This document shows positions 25,585 to 38,642 of a stretch of DNA of 64,000 bases, piece after piece (within the stretch, counting starts at the first letter, position 1; the number at the start of each line of letters is the position of its first letter). A program made the position numbers and the translations under genes. The stretch comes from Biscogniauxia marginata (lineage: Eukaryota; Ascomycota; Sordariomycetes; Xylariales; Xylariaceae), in NCBI GenBank assembly GCA_022695795.1, contig MU404186.1:33727-97726 (forward strand), read 5' to 3'. The notes below the pieces were generated by a model. The model saw nothing but the letters and a program-made list of their open reading frames with translations. It was not told the origin of the DNA and did not search any database.

Positions 25585-26554
25585 GGTAGAGTTGCAAATT
25601 TTTTTACCTAAGTAGTCACCTTTATTGTAACTAGTCGGGTTTCAGAGTATGATAGAGATGACAAACGAATGTTGCGTTCAACTCTTGTACGCTATGACCA
25701 ATAAGAGATATATTCGGATACGTTTTATACGTTTCTTTTTACCTAAATTGCTTAAGACGGAGTGATGTGGCTGCATGTAGAGAGGTAAATGAATCTGACG
25801 CTGTCAATCATATCATAATTTAAATACAGATGAATTCAAGGTAGTCAATCCTACTAACCCAGAATGATCTGACGAGCATAGATATTTGCCTACGACAGTT
25901 TGAGCCGACACTTGAAGGCAAAGGTGTGGATTGGCCACCCAATGAGGGGTCACAATTCGGGGAAAGCAGGAAGTTAAACAGACACATACTAACTACTAGC
26001 AGGTGCATAATTATAGGCGATAGCCTTCGTGGGATGCCAACAGACCATAAACAAATATGATAACATGTGAATTTGTGCCCATTATATCATTCAAATAATG
26101 TACATGAACTTCTCTCTTCTCCGACATTACCCCTGTAAAATCCAGCATCGTTGCAATCAATTCGATAGGCGAAGCGATTCTACATATATCCAATACCACC
26201 CAGTCACGCCATACTTTGACAGCACCCCTCCCCAAACCGCGTGATGTCTCTTAAGGAATAGGAAGTGAGCGCATGTCTAGATTAGGTAGGTAGGTACATG
26301 CCTACCTAGGCAATAATAGATACGCCTTGAATTCTTAGTTACGAACCCTCTCTGCTGAACAATATATTGATAGATAACAGTAGAGAAAGGGGGGTTAAAA
26401 GAAAAAGGAAAAATCGGGGTTAGTTTCTTTTTCTTTTTTCTTTTTCGGGGTGAATATGGAATTTCAGTTTCTAATTGAGGGCGTCTTCTCATCATTTATC
26501 CAGTGAGAACTTGAGAATTGAGCGGCCGAAAATTTATCCTTCTCTTTTTTTCCC
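25585..26554. other. Convergent intergenic region
   Basis: This is 970 bp between the 3' ends of the Doa10 gene and the DHA1 transporter gene. It contains a TAGGTA/TACCTA cluster at 26283-26310 and pyrimidine-rich runs near 26,420. I see no gene. Confidence 0.6.
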
Positions 26555-28585
26555 TTAAGTGGGCATAGACACGATCGTGTTCAGGTTTTGAAGTCGATGG
26601 TGAAGGTGGTTGCCGGAAACTCCGTCCTCTACGCCATTCGCCTCCTCGTCGATGCTGTTCTTACGGCTGTGGACTCGGCTCGGATTGCGGCTCTGGTGCC
26701 GGCTGTGGTAACGGCTCGCGGCGTGCTGGCTTGACACGTAGGAACTACGGCGTGAAGTGGGGCCAAAGCCACCTCCCGGTCGCTGGGGAACACCACCGTG
26801 CTCAACATCCGGGCCGGTAGCACCCGAGTGGTGAGATACGACACTGATCCGGCGACCCTGAAATTCGGCGGCGCCCTGGGCAAGACTCTGAGCGAATGGG
26901 GATCTCTTCCGCAGGGCCGGTCCCTTCCAGTAAATAACGTAGATAGCGGCGACTAGGACCGTTGATATACAGAACAGGATCGTAGAGGCATACTCGAGGT
27001 TCCTTCCCTTCTCGGCGCCGATGTTGGTGTAGAAGGGAGTGGCAGGAACCGTCAGAACACCGGCGAGGAAGTCTCGCGCCCAGCCGTTACCACCTGTGGC
27101 CGAGGCTGAGTACGGGCCGTAGGCGCATATCATATAATCGATAGTGGCCATGTAAATTGCGTAATTGGCGATACCGATGATGCCGCTTCCAAACATGGAC
27201 CCGATCCAGTGTAGCGGCGGCCCGCTGCTCGTCCAGGCGAAGATGATGAGTCCAATCGGCAAACACGGCGCCAGCCAGAGCAGCAAGTACATCCGTGATT
27301 CGTACTGTGCATGCTCGTCGTCTGGATGCGCTGCCCTCCGCTTCTCGTTCTGTTTAAAGGCCGGGATAAACATGAGCCAGGCGATAACGTAGCCGAGGCC
27401 GATGGGGATGAACGAGAGACCGATCTGATACGCATTGAACCCCCACTGTTCGTATACGAGGACGAAAGATTGGATCTGCATGAATATCAGAGCGTCGGAG
27501 AATCCGGAGAGCAAAGAGAGCGTGAGCACGATCGGCTCGGTGAGGAACATGCGGAAGGGTCGAAGCCAGGTATAAATCAACTCCTTGAACGTGAAGCGCT
27601 GCCAGACGGACTCGATCTCGTCGGGACCGTAGATGTTGGGATCCTGCCCTGTCTTTCTGCGCTTCTTGGCAATTTTGTTTAGCATGATGGTCGTACGGGT
27701 CTCGGGGACGGTGAAGAGGTGGAGAAGTTGAACAGCACCGCCAAAGATGAGCTGGATCCAGATGCACCATCTCCAGGCATCCTGTGGGGGGAGAATTTCG
27801 ACAAAGCCTCCGACGATTGGGCCGAGAATAGAGCCCCCGACGGAGGAGAAGACGCTGGAGAGATGAGAGTCAGTGGTTGATTCACACTGCGGGTACAATG
27901 CACTGGTTACCGGAAAGGTAGACAAGTCTCTATATGTTTGAGGGGAGGCGCCCGGGGGGGGACCAGCAACTTACATGTATGCTACAGCATATTGCTGCCT
28001 ATCGCTCTCAAACAGGTCGGCGATCATACCAAGCGTAACACTACCTCCGGCAGTGGACAGACCTCCGAGAGCTCTGCCGGCTAACAGACATCCAAAGTTG
28101 GGTGCCAAGGCGACGGGCAGGGTGAAGATGTTGACGAGGAAGAGTGACAACTGGAGAATCGGCTTGCGTCCGAATTCCTCGGACCAAGGCGCCCAGAGCT
28201 CGCACCCAAAGGCATAGGTGATCAGGAAGATGGCGGCACCGGCACGGGCGGCCTGCTCGCTTACGTTGAAGTGCTCCGATATCCCACCGATACCGTTGGA
28301 GTAGAGGGATGTGTTGAAATTCATCGACGTCTGGACTAGGAAGATGACGGTGAGGATCCACCACTTCTTCCACCACGAGAAGGCAAAGCCCAACTCGGCT
28401 TCGCACTCTTCCTCGGTGATCTCCCGCTTCCCAGTCTGCTCCTTGACCTTTTCCTTCTCGGCGTTCCTAGCGGCGACGGTCTGATCGACGGTGGGGCCGA
28501 CAGCGCTTTTGCCATTGGGCCCGACGGTCGAGTCGGAGCTATGGCCAGCATGATCGCCCTGACCCGGCGTTGAAGATTGGCCCAT
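26555..28585 (-). CDS. MFS multidrug/polyamine-type exporter (DHA1 family)
   Basis: The exons are 28585-27975 and 27854-26555, giving 636 aa. The 120-nt intron has a GTAAGT donor, and the join reads ...QQYAVAYIVFSSVGGSILGP. The longer ORF opens with TTG, so the start is the ATG at 28585 (MGQSSTPG). After a hydrophilic N-terminus of about 80 residues come 12 membrane segments. The signature loop WSEEFGRKPI follows TM2, and SVGGSILGPIVGGF matches the proton-antiporter motif C of TM5. A basic loop of about 60 residues joins the two halves. The Ser/Arg/His-rich cytosolic tail of about 90 residues is typical of regulated plasma-membrane exporters of this group (yeast Tpo1-4, Flr1 relatives). The substrate cannot be read from sequence. 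Confidence 0.9.
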
Positions 28586-31500
28586 GGTTTGGTGACGGAC
28601 GACAACAGCGATGGCGGCAGTGATGGGATCTGTGCATGCGAAAAGGGAATTGTTCTTCCCTCTCTCCGACTCGGAGCTAGTTGGCCGCAAGGGTGGGATT
28701 TATATGAATCAAGGGGCCTAAGAAGAAAAACAAACAAAGCCGACTCCAGCTAAGGCGATGCTCTGGAATGTGAGTGGTAGCGAGGAGCAACCACACAAAA
28801 CAGGAGGCTGGGATTGGTCAGGAAGAGGTGGGCGAGTGAGATCAAAAGAAAGTTCGAACAGAACGGGGGCGCAATCTGGGGGAATGGGGTTGTCCCCAGT
28901 TTATATACCTACATACATGGCGATGGGGGAGGAGACGGCGAGCAGGACGAGCAGGATGAGCAGTATGACGAATGCTGTAAGTAAAGAGCGAGAGCCGAAG
29001 AGACAGAAAAATGATGACTCTCTGATAGACACCCAGACTGGGGGTGGGAAAAAGGAGGGTCCGGACACGGACACGGTGATCCTAGTCCGGTGAATAATAA
29101 GAACAATAATCACAGCTCCATGCCTACCTTGACCGTACGATTTTTTTCCGTACTTGTATCTGGTGGATTGCCTTGTGGCCCCCGGCTGCTTATTACAGGT
29201 CGCCCGCTTTATGTACTTACTTGCCTACCCGCCGGCCTGCTTGCCCACATACATTGCATACCTGACCACAAGTTGACGAGGTTACGTTGCTTACCTGCAC
29301 CGTTATGGAGACTCGGGATAGCGAGTGTTGCTTGTGCCTAGAGGTTAACCGACGACACGCCTCTGTTCATGTCCCAGGGGAGTCCAAGTGGAGTCCAAGG
29401 GGAGATGATAAACGGCCGAGAAGAAGAGAAACTAATGCAAAAGGAATGGGGGGCAGAGGCAGCTTGGAAGTTTAAAGGCGGCTTAGAGGGAGTTTAGAGG
29501 TAGTTTAGAGGCAGCTTGGTTGAATCGACAGCAAACTCTTACAGACCGACCCGCCATGACGCAAGATGGCCAGGGGGGTGGTCATCGGTGCCATCGACGT
29601 CTGATATGCTTTCTCCGAAGAGCCTCGCCTCCGTCTCTCAAAGCTGCGCTGTCCATCTCCAATAGAGACTCTGGCTGGGAAGAACCCAGGAAGGAGGGTT
29701 GGTCTGCCAGGTTGCTGGGTCAAGGGTAGGTGGTTTCGATGGAGTTAAGCGGCGAAAGAAAATCAACTCTGGGGAATTGCGGGATAAAAAATCATTTCGA
29801 GAAGTGGAAAAATGGCAGAGTAACACCACAGGTTTGCGTGGCTAAGATGATGATATCATTGAGAGTGCCGGTGACAGTGTCAGGTCGCGTCCGTTTGGGC
29901 TTGGATACATGTACTTTACTACCTACGTTACCTGAAGTGCCGAGTAGAGCCCCATAAACAGTACGGTACATAGCAGTAAAGGTACCTAAGACGTTACATG
30001 TATTACCTCCAGCCCACCTAAAAGATCGTTGGGTTACCGTATACAGTACGTTCAATGTATGTACTTATTATTTTTATGTGTAGGTACTAAGGTACTAGTG
30101 GGCCTTAGTACATACCTAATATTAAGTATCCAATGTAGAATTCGACGCTTAAACCACAGGGTCACTATTAACTACCTAATCCTTCACTTATAAGAAACCC
30201 TTTGTTTCAACTTTCACTTCACCTTATCTACCTATTTAACCTCACCGTATTTGCCATACTCTCGCAAGACTCTTTTGTAGTCGTGGATAAATCGAATAGT
30301 GATCATGGAAACAATAGGTAGTCGCAAAGATATAATTAATTCTGATTTTGTGGTTTTCGTTTAACTACCTACTTATATACCAGACTTAGATAACATGAAT
30401 ACCTAATAAGCCACTGTCACGCATTCGACCAAGCTGCAGACGAACAAGGTGGATGCGGCGCAAAATTGTCGAGTCTAAGCTCTGCCAAGGACGAGCTCTA
30501 GTACGTCATTGGGCGTCGGAGACACGATGGGGCGCCGGCTTTCATGGGTTGGCCCGGCTCGGCGCTTTTCGATTGACCCTGCCGGCGATATGTACAGATT
30601 AGTGTATTGCTTGTTATTCTTGGTATTATTGGCACACGTAGAGTGGTAGAGCTTAAAAAGATACCTAACATACCTCCAGTTTATTCCTCCGACCATCGTG
30701 AACACCGATCAACTCAACCCCCAACCTTTCCCTAGAGACTTATCTACGCCAAGATAGCTACCGGCTAGTGGTGGTCAAAGTGTTATACAGTATTCAACTT
30801 CGTTCTGACAGTGTGAGGGACTTTCATAAAGTATGACCTCTGATTCACCCCCATCCTGAACCACCCTGCCACCTGGGATCACTACCTATTATTAGAAATC
30901 ACGATTCATTTTCCGTGCCAAGGTGGTCGACCAAGAAAAATTTGGGCACTTTTGGTCGTGATCTACAGTAGAGGTGTGCGAATTATCTTGTCAAGGGACC
31001 TTGCGTGCTATGACAGGCACAAAAAAGCACGTAAATATGGATTCGGCTAAGAAGAAAAGACGCAAATCGTTAGTCAAAACAATCCTAAACTTTCGAAAAG
31101 TCATCCGATCCGATCTACACCACTACTCACAACTAACCACCTAGCTATATCCAGTCAAACTGCCAACTGCGTTCACCGCGAGAAGGGAGCATGAGGCATT
31201 TTATTTTTTCAAAGTAAAAATCGCGTGTTCATGCATGATCTGCTCGACTTTCTCTCTCATCTCGATTTTTAAATGGACGTGCCGCAATTTCGTGATCCTG
31301 CATTGCTTATCCCAGAGCGAGCAAAAGCGAGAGCAGGCGATCGTCCCTCAGCAGCATCTTGGGGAAGTAAGGGGTTCCCCGCCCCCATTGGTGACCATTC
31401 GGGTTTATTTTTCCTTTCTTTTTCTCGCGGAGAGAGCCGCACATGCTCGAGATTCTGAACCAACTGCATGTACGGTAGGATAGGCATGCGCTCCAACTCG

Positions 31501-32230
31501 CTTGGGTAACCATTCTCCTGTGTTGTTCGAATCAAATCTTCAACTTGACTGCAAAGCTTAGGCACAGTGAACAGTAACAGGCAACGGGTGACACCGGGAT
31601 CCTTCATCGTGACCCTCTGGCTGTTGCACACAGGTATGGACCATGATCTAGATCAGAGGCTATTCGTTTTACGAACCGCCCCATTTCATTTACTGAGACT
31701 AAATATTGAGTCCATATCTTACTCTCCATAAGCTATGACCCTCGATTTCCCAATAGCTTGACGCAGCAGTATGTGTGTCCTTAACAATATCGATCGATAA
31801 GCTGGTCAGATGACAGCAGCGGAACGGCTTGATTATGTTGATCAATTGCAGGGCCGTCCTCGGAGTTTGATATGCTTATGCTGTCTTGTCTAGGCACTTA
31901 TGCTAGTTATTTATCTACCTGCTTATCTTGGGCTCTTGGGCAGATCACAGCGGAGACAAGCTATCTTGATATTCTCCGATCTCGTCGGCAAATTAGGACT
32001 GTGCGTCTCATAATTCCCAAGCTATGCAAACTAATAACTTATGAGATGAGCTCGAAGCTGGGAATTTAGAATCAAAAAATTGCTTGACATGTCCATCCCT
32101 GCGAAGCTTCATCAAAGTCGTGGTCTTGTGAGAACTCGGTAGCGTGACATCTTGGTACATCTACAACTTGGAACATTATCCCTCGTGAGGTTGGACTTGA
32201 TTGGGCTGCTCATGATATCGTTGAATAACG
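28586..32230. promoter_or_regulatory. Large divergent intergenic region, 3.6 kb
   Basis: It separates the DHA1 exporter from the FAH-hydrolase gene. It contains a short tandem repeat at 29456-29519, numerous TACCTA/GGTACC words (29,930-30,120) and small overlapping ORFs with no recognisable family. The best of them (31607-31269, minus, 112 codons) has no support beyond being open. I call no gene here. Confidence 0.55.
29456..29519. repeat. Short tandem repeat, GTTTAGAGGNAG-like units
   Basis: Four to five imperfect units of 10-12 bp (agtttagaggtag, agcttggaag, agcttagaggg) are arranged head to tail in the intergenic region. It is probably a minisatellite. Confidence 0.6.
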
Positions 32231-33240
32231 ATGGTCGCGACAGTTTGTGGTAACTTGTTTGCGAACTTGGATACTCGCTGACCGGAGTTGCAGAGATGGA
32301 ATCGGCTTGTACGTTTTGTCGCCCGGCAGGACGGAAAAGAATACGTCGGGGAGCCTGTTGACGAGGCCCAGGACGGTCTGGACCCTGCAAGCTATAAATA
32401 CAGACTACAAATCTTTGCTGACCCGCGATAGTCGGCGCTGCCCTTGCTTTATCACAAGACGTCGAGGTTCGGGTGTTCTCGGGGGGCTCAGCACTCGATC
32501 TCTCGGCAGAGCCAAGTACAGATATACGTACGATAGCGCGGCTCCTGCCGCCCTTATCACGAGCTGAAGTCGGTACTATACGCTGCATTGGTCTAAATTA
32601 TCGAAATCATGCAAAAGAAATGAACCTGGCATTGCCGGACCATCCAACTTTGTTCTTCAAGCCGGCGACCTGTCTCAACGCGCCGAACGCGCCGCTGCTC
32701 ATCCCGTACCAGGCTACAGACGGCCAGGCCGATTACGAAGCCGAATTAGCTGTTGTGATCGCTAAGCCTGCTAGGAACCTGCGGGTAGAGGATGCATTGG
32801 ATTATGTCTTGGGCTATACCTGCTCAAACGACGTCACCGCGAGGAAGCATCAGTTCAACGGCGCGCAGTGGGGATTCGGCAAGGGATTCGACGGCTTCGC
32901 CCCTATTGGACCGTGCCTGGTGTCTACAAGGCAAATACCAGACCCCACAGTTATCGAGCTAAAGACGGAGCTCAACGGCGTGACCATGCAGGAAGGCCGG
33001 GCGGATGACATGATTTTCGCAGTACCGGAGATCATTGCATACCTGTCACAGGGGACTACCTTGGAACCCGGTACTGTTATCATGACTGGTACTCCCCATG
33101 GTATCGGCGTGAGCAAGAAGCCGCCCGTATACTTGAAGCCAGGAGACGACCTGAGGATAGTTATGAGCCACGGGTTGGGAAGCCTTGTCAACCATGTTGA
33201 GTACGAGTGTGTGCCGGTGGAGATGACGAATGGGAAATAA
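32231..33240 (+). CDS. Fumarylacetoacetate hydrolase (FAH) family protein
   Basis: The exons are 32231-32242, 32294-32375 and 32432-33240, giving 300 aa. The first exon is only 12 nt (MVAT), followed by RWNRLVRFVARQDGKEYVG, the usual fungal N-terminus. The second intron uses a GTCTGG donor, but both introns have CTGAC branch sites. The catalytic FAH fold follows: RCIGLNYRNHAKE, the metal-binding YEAELAVVI (two Glu) and TCSNDVTARKHQ (Asp), then MTGTPHGIGV near the end. FAH relatives of this length are acylpyruvases, oxaloacetate decarboxylases or hydrolases of ring-cleavage products. Its neighbours, a Zn2Cys6 regulator and an ACS-family importer, suggest catabolism of an imported organic acid. 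The exact substrate is unknown. Confidence 0.88.
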
Positions 33241-33535
33241 AAAATAACTAGGAAAAGACATACATCAGACACATCGGGACTATAGTTTGGGGTTGAATAG
33301 ACCGATAGAAACTAGATTCCATTCAGGCACATTTTTACTTGTGAAAGCTCGCCCTCATGCGGTGAGATGGAGAACTCATTTCAAAAGGTAGTCAGGTAGC
33401 TATCGTCAGATTCTATCTCTAGTGATCATCCCAGTTGCCTCCATTATAAGTGACTCAGAAACATGGGAGGTAGACAGACAACTTAGTGCCCTTCGGCTTT
33501 TGTACGCTTGCTGAGCTCTGAGAGTTGCAAAGGCA

Positions 33536-35920
33536 TCACGGATTTAGTTGGTCCTGCATTATAGAATTGAGAACATGCTCCCATTGCAGGATATCACCCG
33601 CCTCCGGAAACGAATAAGATGGATCATCCCACATTGTCGGACCTCCCACGGTAGAAAAATTGAAAGGATTCGTAGCCGAGTCGCCAACGAGCGGGCCATC
33701 CCATTGACTCTCGGCAGCGGAGCTTCTATACACCATACCTGTGGGTGCTTGTTGTCGTCCTCTTGTCGCAAGGGCTGGAGAGGGGACGACGGTCGCGGGT
33801 GGCGGCAAAGGAGCCGAAGGGACGTCGTGCGACACCATCCACATCTGCCGGGCCTTCTTGATACACAATTCGACGATCTTTACCTCGGCGATGGCGAACT
33901 CGTTAGTCCACACGTCGTTTCGCTGCATCTCGCAGTACGCCGCGAGGTCCTCGAGGATCGCCTGCGCTCTGCGTGAGTGCGGGTCGCGCACGACGATAAT
34001 ACCCAGCACCAGTGCGCTGTTGAAGAGATGGTGCGGGCCAAGCGTCCACTTGAACCTGTCTGCAAGGGGCTGGCCAAAGTAAGTCAGCCGCATGTCAAGA
34101 TCCGCGCAGGCTGAGCTTATGCAGGCGTCGTGGCTCCGGCGGTAGCGGTCGGTGATCGACTGTCGCAGGAGAAAGGGACGGTGAAGCGTCACCCTGGTGA
34201 AATGGTACATGCTGTGTATGTGTAGCCGGTTCCATGATAGAAAGGAGAGAGCACCGTCTTTCGATCGATCGGGGTTGTCTAATTTGAAGCACGCGGGGAG
34301 CCTAGCTTCCCATGCGACTATCTCGTCATCTAGTGCCAGAACGGCGTCGTACGAGACGCTGAAGAGCCCGAAGCACCGTTCTTGTATCTTACCAACGATC
34401 ATTGCTAGCTCGTGCGATAACCTGCTGCACAGGCTCGGCGTCGGCTCCGAGAAGGGCTTCTCCAGCTCCCTCGCGGCTTCGTCTTCGCTCATCTCGTCCA
34501 ACCAGACGTTCGATGCCAGCTTGACTAGGCACTGCTGATCAACAATCGCGAAGGGCCGCCCGATGGCGAGCGCAATGGTCTTGTCTAGAGTGTAAAGATG
34601 ACTCCAGAGTCTCCGACGAGTTTCCGTCTTCTGCCGGGATAATCTCCATCGCTCGCCGTCGATGTGCATCCCCTGTGCTTGCGCCATCCGCATCGCAAAG
34701 CTCGTGGTAAGCCAGGACTCTGGCACGCGACGGGAGTAGATGAGGTAACGAGTCACCAAAACCCCCGCTCTCACTAGATCGGTAGACTCTCCGTAGAAAG
34801 TCGGTGCGATCACGATCGCTCGCCGAGCAGCCCAGTAGAACCGCAACGACGTCTCTTGAATCTCGCGCTGCGCTTCCTTGCTCTCCCGGGCCGGGCAATC
34901 CAAGAGAACACCGTAGGCTAGGACGATGAAGAGCAGCGCTAGCCATCTCAGGTCGATGGTCGCAAAGTCGTCGAAGCCAAACTTCCGGGACCAGAAGGTC
35001 TCGTACTTCTCCCTGAAGCAGACCGGTCGCACGGCATCGATGGCCCAGTTAAGCTCCCGGAGAAAACATTCCGTCAGCCGGTCTACTGTGGACTTCTTCC
35101 GCGGTAGGAGGCCTAGCAGCTCCCAGATTTGCGAGAACGGACCACCCTCGTCCCGGAAAGAGTGCGTCGCGCTGGCAGGGGCCTTGTGAGACAGCCCGGA
35201 AGAGAAATCCGGTGCTGGGGCCTCGATGATCTTGGCTGCTGCTTGGGGCCCGAAGTAGGACGAGCCGAAGAAAGACGGTGCATCTCGGCTGCTGAACAGA
35301 TCACCAACAGAGCATTCCTGAGGATCGGGCCCGCTCCCCACGACTCTCGCCCTCTCGCGGTTGGAATCGCTAGATTCAAGCGGTAGAGAGGGTGTCAACT
35401 CTGCGTCGCTCCCGGCGACTCGAGCCTCGTTGCTGCCACGTTGGAGAAAAGGAGATCCTGCGCGGCTATCGAGGCGAGACACAACAGGAGACGGGGATGA
35501 GCGTTTATTGCGTGGCGCTTCGTCGGCGCGCGCTGGCAGGTTCGTGTAGGTGCAGCTATACCCTACGCCTCTGCGAGAACAATTGTAACATGGATGAGCC
35601 CCGTCGCACTGATTTCAGGTTAATCGTTAGGGTTGTTTCACCTCTCCCATTCATCTTTTGCAACGTATATCTGGAAATATGCTACCTAATTTACAAAGAA
35701 CCCGGGGGTGCTAAGCTCCACTTACCCTTTGCTTTCTCCTATGGCATGAAGTACATGCAGCTGCACGACGGCCTCTTCTTTTCTTCGGAGGGGGTGAGCT
35801 GGGCTTAGGATACCTATTACTATAATCCTTCTCGTCGTCTGGGCTTGGTCGCCTACGCTTTGGTGATGACTTCGTCTTGTCGGTTTCAGAGTTCATGTTG
35901 ATGCACTGATCCCGAACCAT
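33536..35920 (-). CDS. Zn2Cys6 fungal-specific transcription factor
   Basis: The exons are 35920-35726 and 35608-33536, giving 755 aa. The 117-nt intron splits the zinc cluster; after the join it reads C56-x2-C59-x6-C66-x5-C72-x2-C75-x8-C84, a perfect Zn2Cys6 binuclear cluster. It is preceded by a Lys/Arg/Pro-rich nuclear-localisation stretch. The middle carries the fungal_trans homology region (about 230-480), with landmarks such as GMHIDGERWRLS and ETRRRLWSHLYTLDKTIALA. The longer ORF starts with GTG, so I take the ATG at 35920, which has A at -3. It is transcribed divergently from the MFS importer and convergently to the FAH gene (295 bp between stops), so it is the obvious candidate regulator of both. 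Confidence 0.92.
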
Positions 35921-36501
35921 GATCGGTAAATAGCTATCAGAGGGGATTCGGCTTTTTATCACTCCTCGTCAAGTGAACATTCTCTGGCTCGATATCGACA
36001 TGCCTATCTGAATCGGAATGAACCCTCGTCCGGTTGCGTTCTTGGCTAAGAGATAAGAGCCCGGGTCGTTCCTCGTCTGCCCGGCCGATGGACGTCTTCC
36101 TCTTTGCCAATGCTGAAAAGCAAGTCTAGCTCTGAACAACGATTACTGGCACCCCTGCTTCAGTTACAAGGTATACATATCTACCAATTTCCCCTCCGTT
36201 GGTTTAGTTCTTCCCCCGCCGATGATCACCTGCCTTCAGGCTCTGATAGGGTGGAAAAGGCCGACAACCCATCGGGAAATCCACCTGTACTGCGATAGGA
36301 GAATCGTTCAGATAGGTACCGTCTTAGCTGCCACAACACTTGCTGATATAATCGGGTTGCTAGTTAATGGTCAAAAGTGTTCAAGATGGGATGGATTTGA
36401 TCGAACGAGACAGGATACGACCCTAGTGTCGTACATGTAACCAAGCTACCTAACTGAATTACCAACGCCGGCATTGTCTCTTTGCACTCTCGCGCCTCAC
36501 C
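35921..36501. promoter_or_regulatory. Shared divergent promoter, regulator / ACS importer
   Basis: This 581-bp region separates the starts of the Zn2Cys6 factor and the MFS importer. I see no strong TATA box. It includes one GGTACC inside a TAGGTACC word near 36315. Autoregulation and co-regulation through this segment are inference from layout. Confidence 0.5.
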
Positions 36502-38147
36502 ATGTCACTTGATAAGACGAGTCCCGACGTGAAAGATGGCGATGTAGAGTTGCCTCAACTGGCACAGACGGATCTGACTGTCGACCCCGGCGCCGAAAAG
36601 CGTCTTCTTAGAAAGCTGGATGCATTCCTTGCACCGATGTGCGTTGTGTTCTTTCTGGTAGCTTACTTGGATCGAAGCAATATTGGTTGGTACTCATTCA
36701 AGTGTTTACTCCCAGGACTAAAATCGTATACTGACCACAACCGGCACAGGAAATGCAGCTATCGCGGGAATGACGGAGGATCTTGAGCTTACTGGAAATA
36801 GATTGAATATCGCTGTAACACTCTTCTACGGTATTGCAGAAGCCATTATCTAACTTCTAGCTGAGTAATGGGTTCTAACTAAGTCATTAGTTACCTATAT
36901 TGCTTTTGAGATACCCGCCTCCTTGGTGCTTAAGAAGGCGAGGCCGAGTCGCCTAATCCCCTTTTTCATCATTACTTGGTCGGCCGTCATCATCGGTTCT
37001 GCTTTCGTCCGGAACTACGCTAGCCTGGTCGCTACTCGCCTCTTACTCGGGGTTTTCGAAAGCGGCCTCTTCCCTTGCCTGACACTTTACCTCAGCACGT
37101 TCTATAAGAAGGAGGAACAAGCCCGTCGCATCTCGTACCTTTTCGTAGCCGCCGCACTTTCCGGTGCGTTCGGTGGTCTTCTTGCGTACGGTCTCACTAC
37201 CCTGCACGGTGCCGGAGGCCTCGCCGGCTGGAGGTGGCTGTTCATGGTGGAGGGCATCATCTCCATCGTCGTTGGACTCGTTGCAATCTTCATGCTCCCA
37301 GATAACTTCGAAACGGCATGGTGGCTGCGCGAGGATGAGAAGGCACTCATGCGCATTCGTCATGAGCAGACGAAGGTCTACCTAGGCGAATCAGATACTT
37401 TCGACAAAACCGAAGTAAAACTCGCGTTCAGGGATCCAAAGGTCTGGCTTTCGGCAGGATGCCAGTTCTGTGCCAACACCTGCTCATTCGGTTTCAGCAC
37501 CTTCCTACCCGTCATTATCAAAGGCTTTGGATATGACAGCGTCAAGACCCAGTTGTTGACTGTCCCGGTCTATATCTGGGCCTCGGTCATTTACATATGC
37601 ATATCATTCATGTCGGACCACTTCAACCGGCGTGCTATTTTCATGGTCCCGATGGCGCTTGTCACTGCGACGGGTTATGCGTTGATGCTAGGACTACCCA
37701 TGACCTCAACGGGAGCGCTTTACTTTGCCACGTTCGTCACGGCTACGGGTATATACTGTGTAGTGGGCCTCAATGTCACATGGGTCAGCAACAGCAACGC
37801 CGGATACTTTAAGCGAGCTACCGCTATCGGCTTGCAGCAGACGGTGGGCAACAGTGCTGGAATTCTTGTAAGTGAAATACAGGACCTACACACCTATTGA
37901 ATCACGACTGACTATCCCACAGGCCGGACAAATATACAGAATCACCGCGAGCGATGGGCGTTACACTATTGGACACGGGATATCGCTTGGGACAATCGTG
38001 CTAGCGGCATTTGGATATTTTGCTATGTGGACATGCCTTACGAGGATAAACAGAAGACGGGACAATATGAGCATCAATGATAAGATTCAAGAGATTGACG
38101 CTGGTAAGAAGGGAGATCGCCATCCGGATTTCCGCTACATCGTGTAG
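36502..38147 (+). CDS. MFS importer, anion:cation symporter (ACS) family
   Basis: The exons are 36502-36685, 36750-36830, 36891-37867 and 37923-38147, giving 488 aa. All three introns (64, 60 and 55 nt) start with GT, end with AG and restore one frame. Landmarks are FLVAYLDRSNIGNAAIAGM in TM1, TRLLLGVFESGLFPCLTLYL in TM4, GWRWLFMVEGI in TM6 and VTWVSNSNAGYFKRATAIGL in TM10. These are hallmarks of the Dal5/Tna1/Liz1 group, which imports organic anions such as allantoate, nicotinate, pantothenate and sugar acids together with protons. The tail is short and hydrophilic. Placed beside a FAH-family hydrolase and a regulator, it probably feeds that enzyme's pathway. Confidence 0.92.
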
Positions 38148-38642
38148 AGTTGTATCGGGTGATTGAATACCAGCCTATTTTAGAGCTGGATTCTCCGTCA
38201 TACAACCTTATGGGGGGGATGAACATCCCGTTTGTTTGTTATAGCATTAAATATTCGGGGTGGTAATTTATATGTACCTTTACCATTCGTTATTATAAAT
38301 GGTTAACATATTTCATGTTATGATTTCCAAACCCCTGGTGTGTCATACAGGCTTGGTAGGAACCCAGGAAAATAATTAGAGCATGAGACATCGTGAATTT
38401 GTATGGTATCAATAGTGAAATGTCATCTATCGCCGTAGCTTAATGGAACTTACTTCAACATACCCTGTTGATGGCGAGGATACTTTCTGGGGGTGTTATT
38501 GGATAAGCTGCATACTAAGAAGTTGTTAAGAGTCATCTGGGGACACGTCTAGCTTACTTGTTATTTCGCACTCTATTCGATCCATTGGCAATTCTATGAA
38601 GTGCAGTGGGAACCAAAAATCAGGTAACGTAGGATTATGTAT

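Noticed and set aside
31269..31607. Minus-strand ORF of 112 codons in the large intergenic region
   Set aside because: No recognisable motif, atypical composition and overlapping ORFs on the other strand. It is probably chance.
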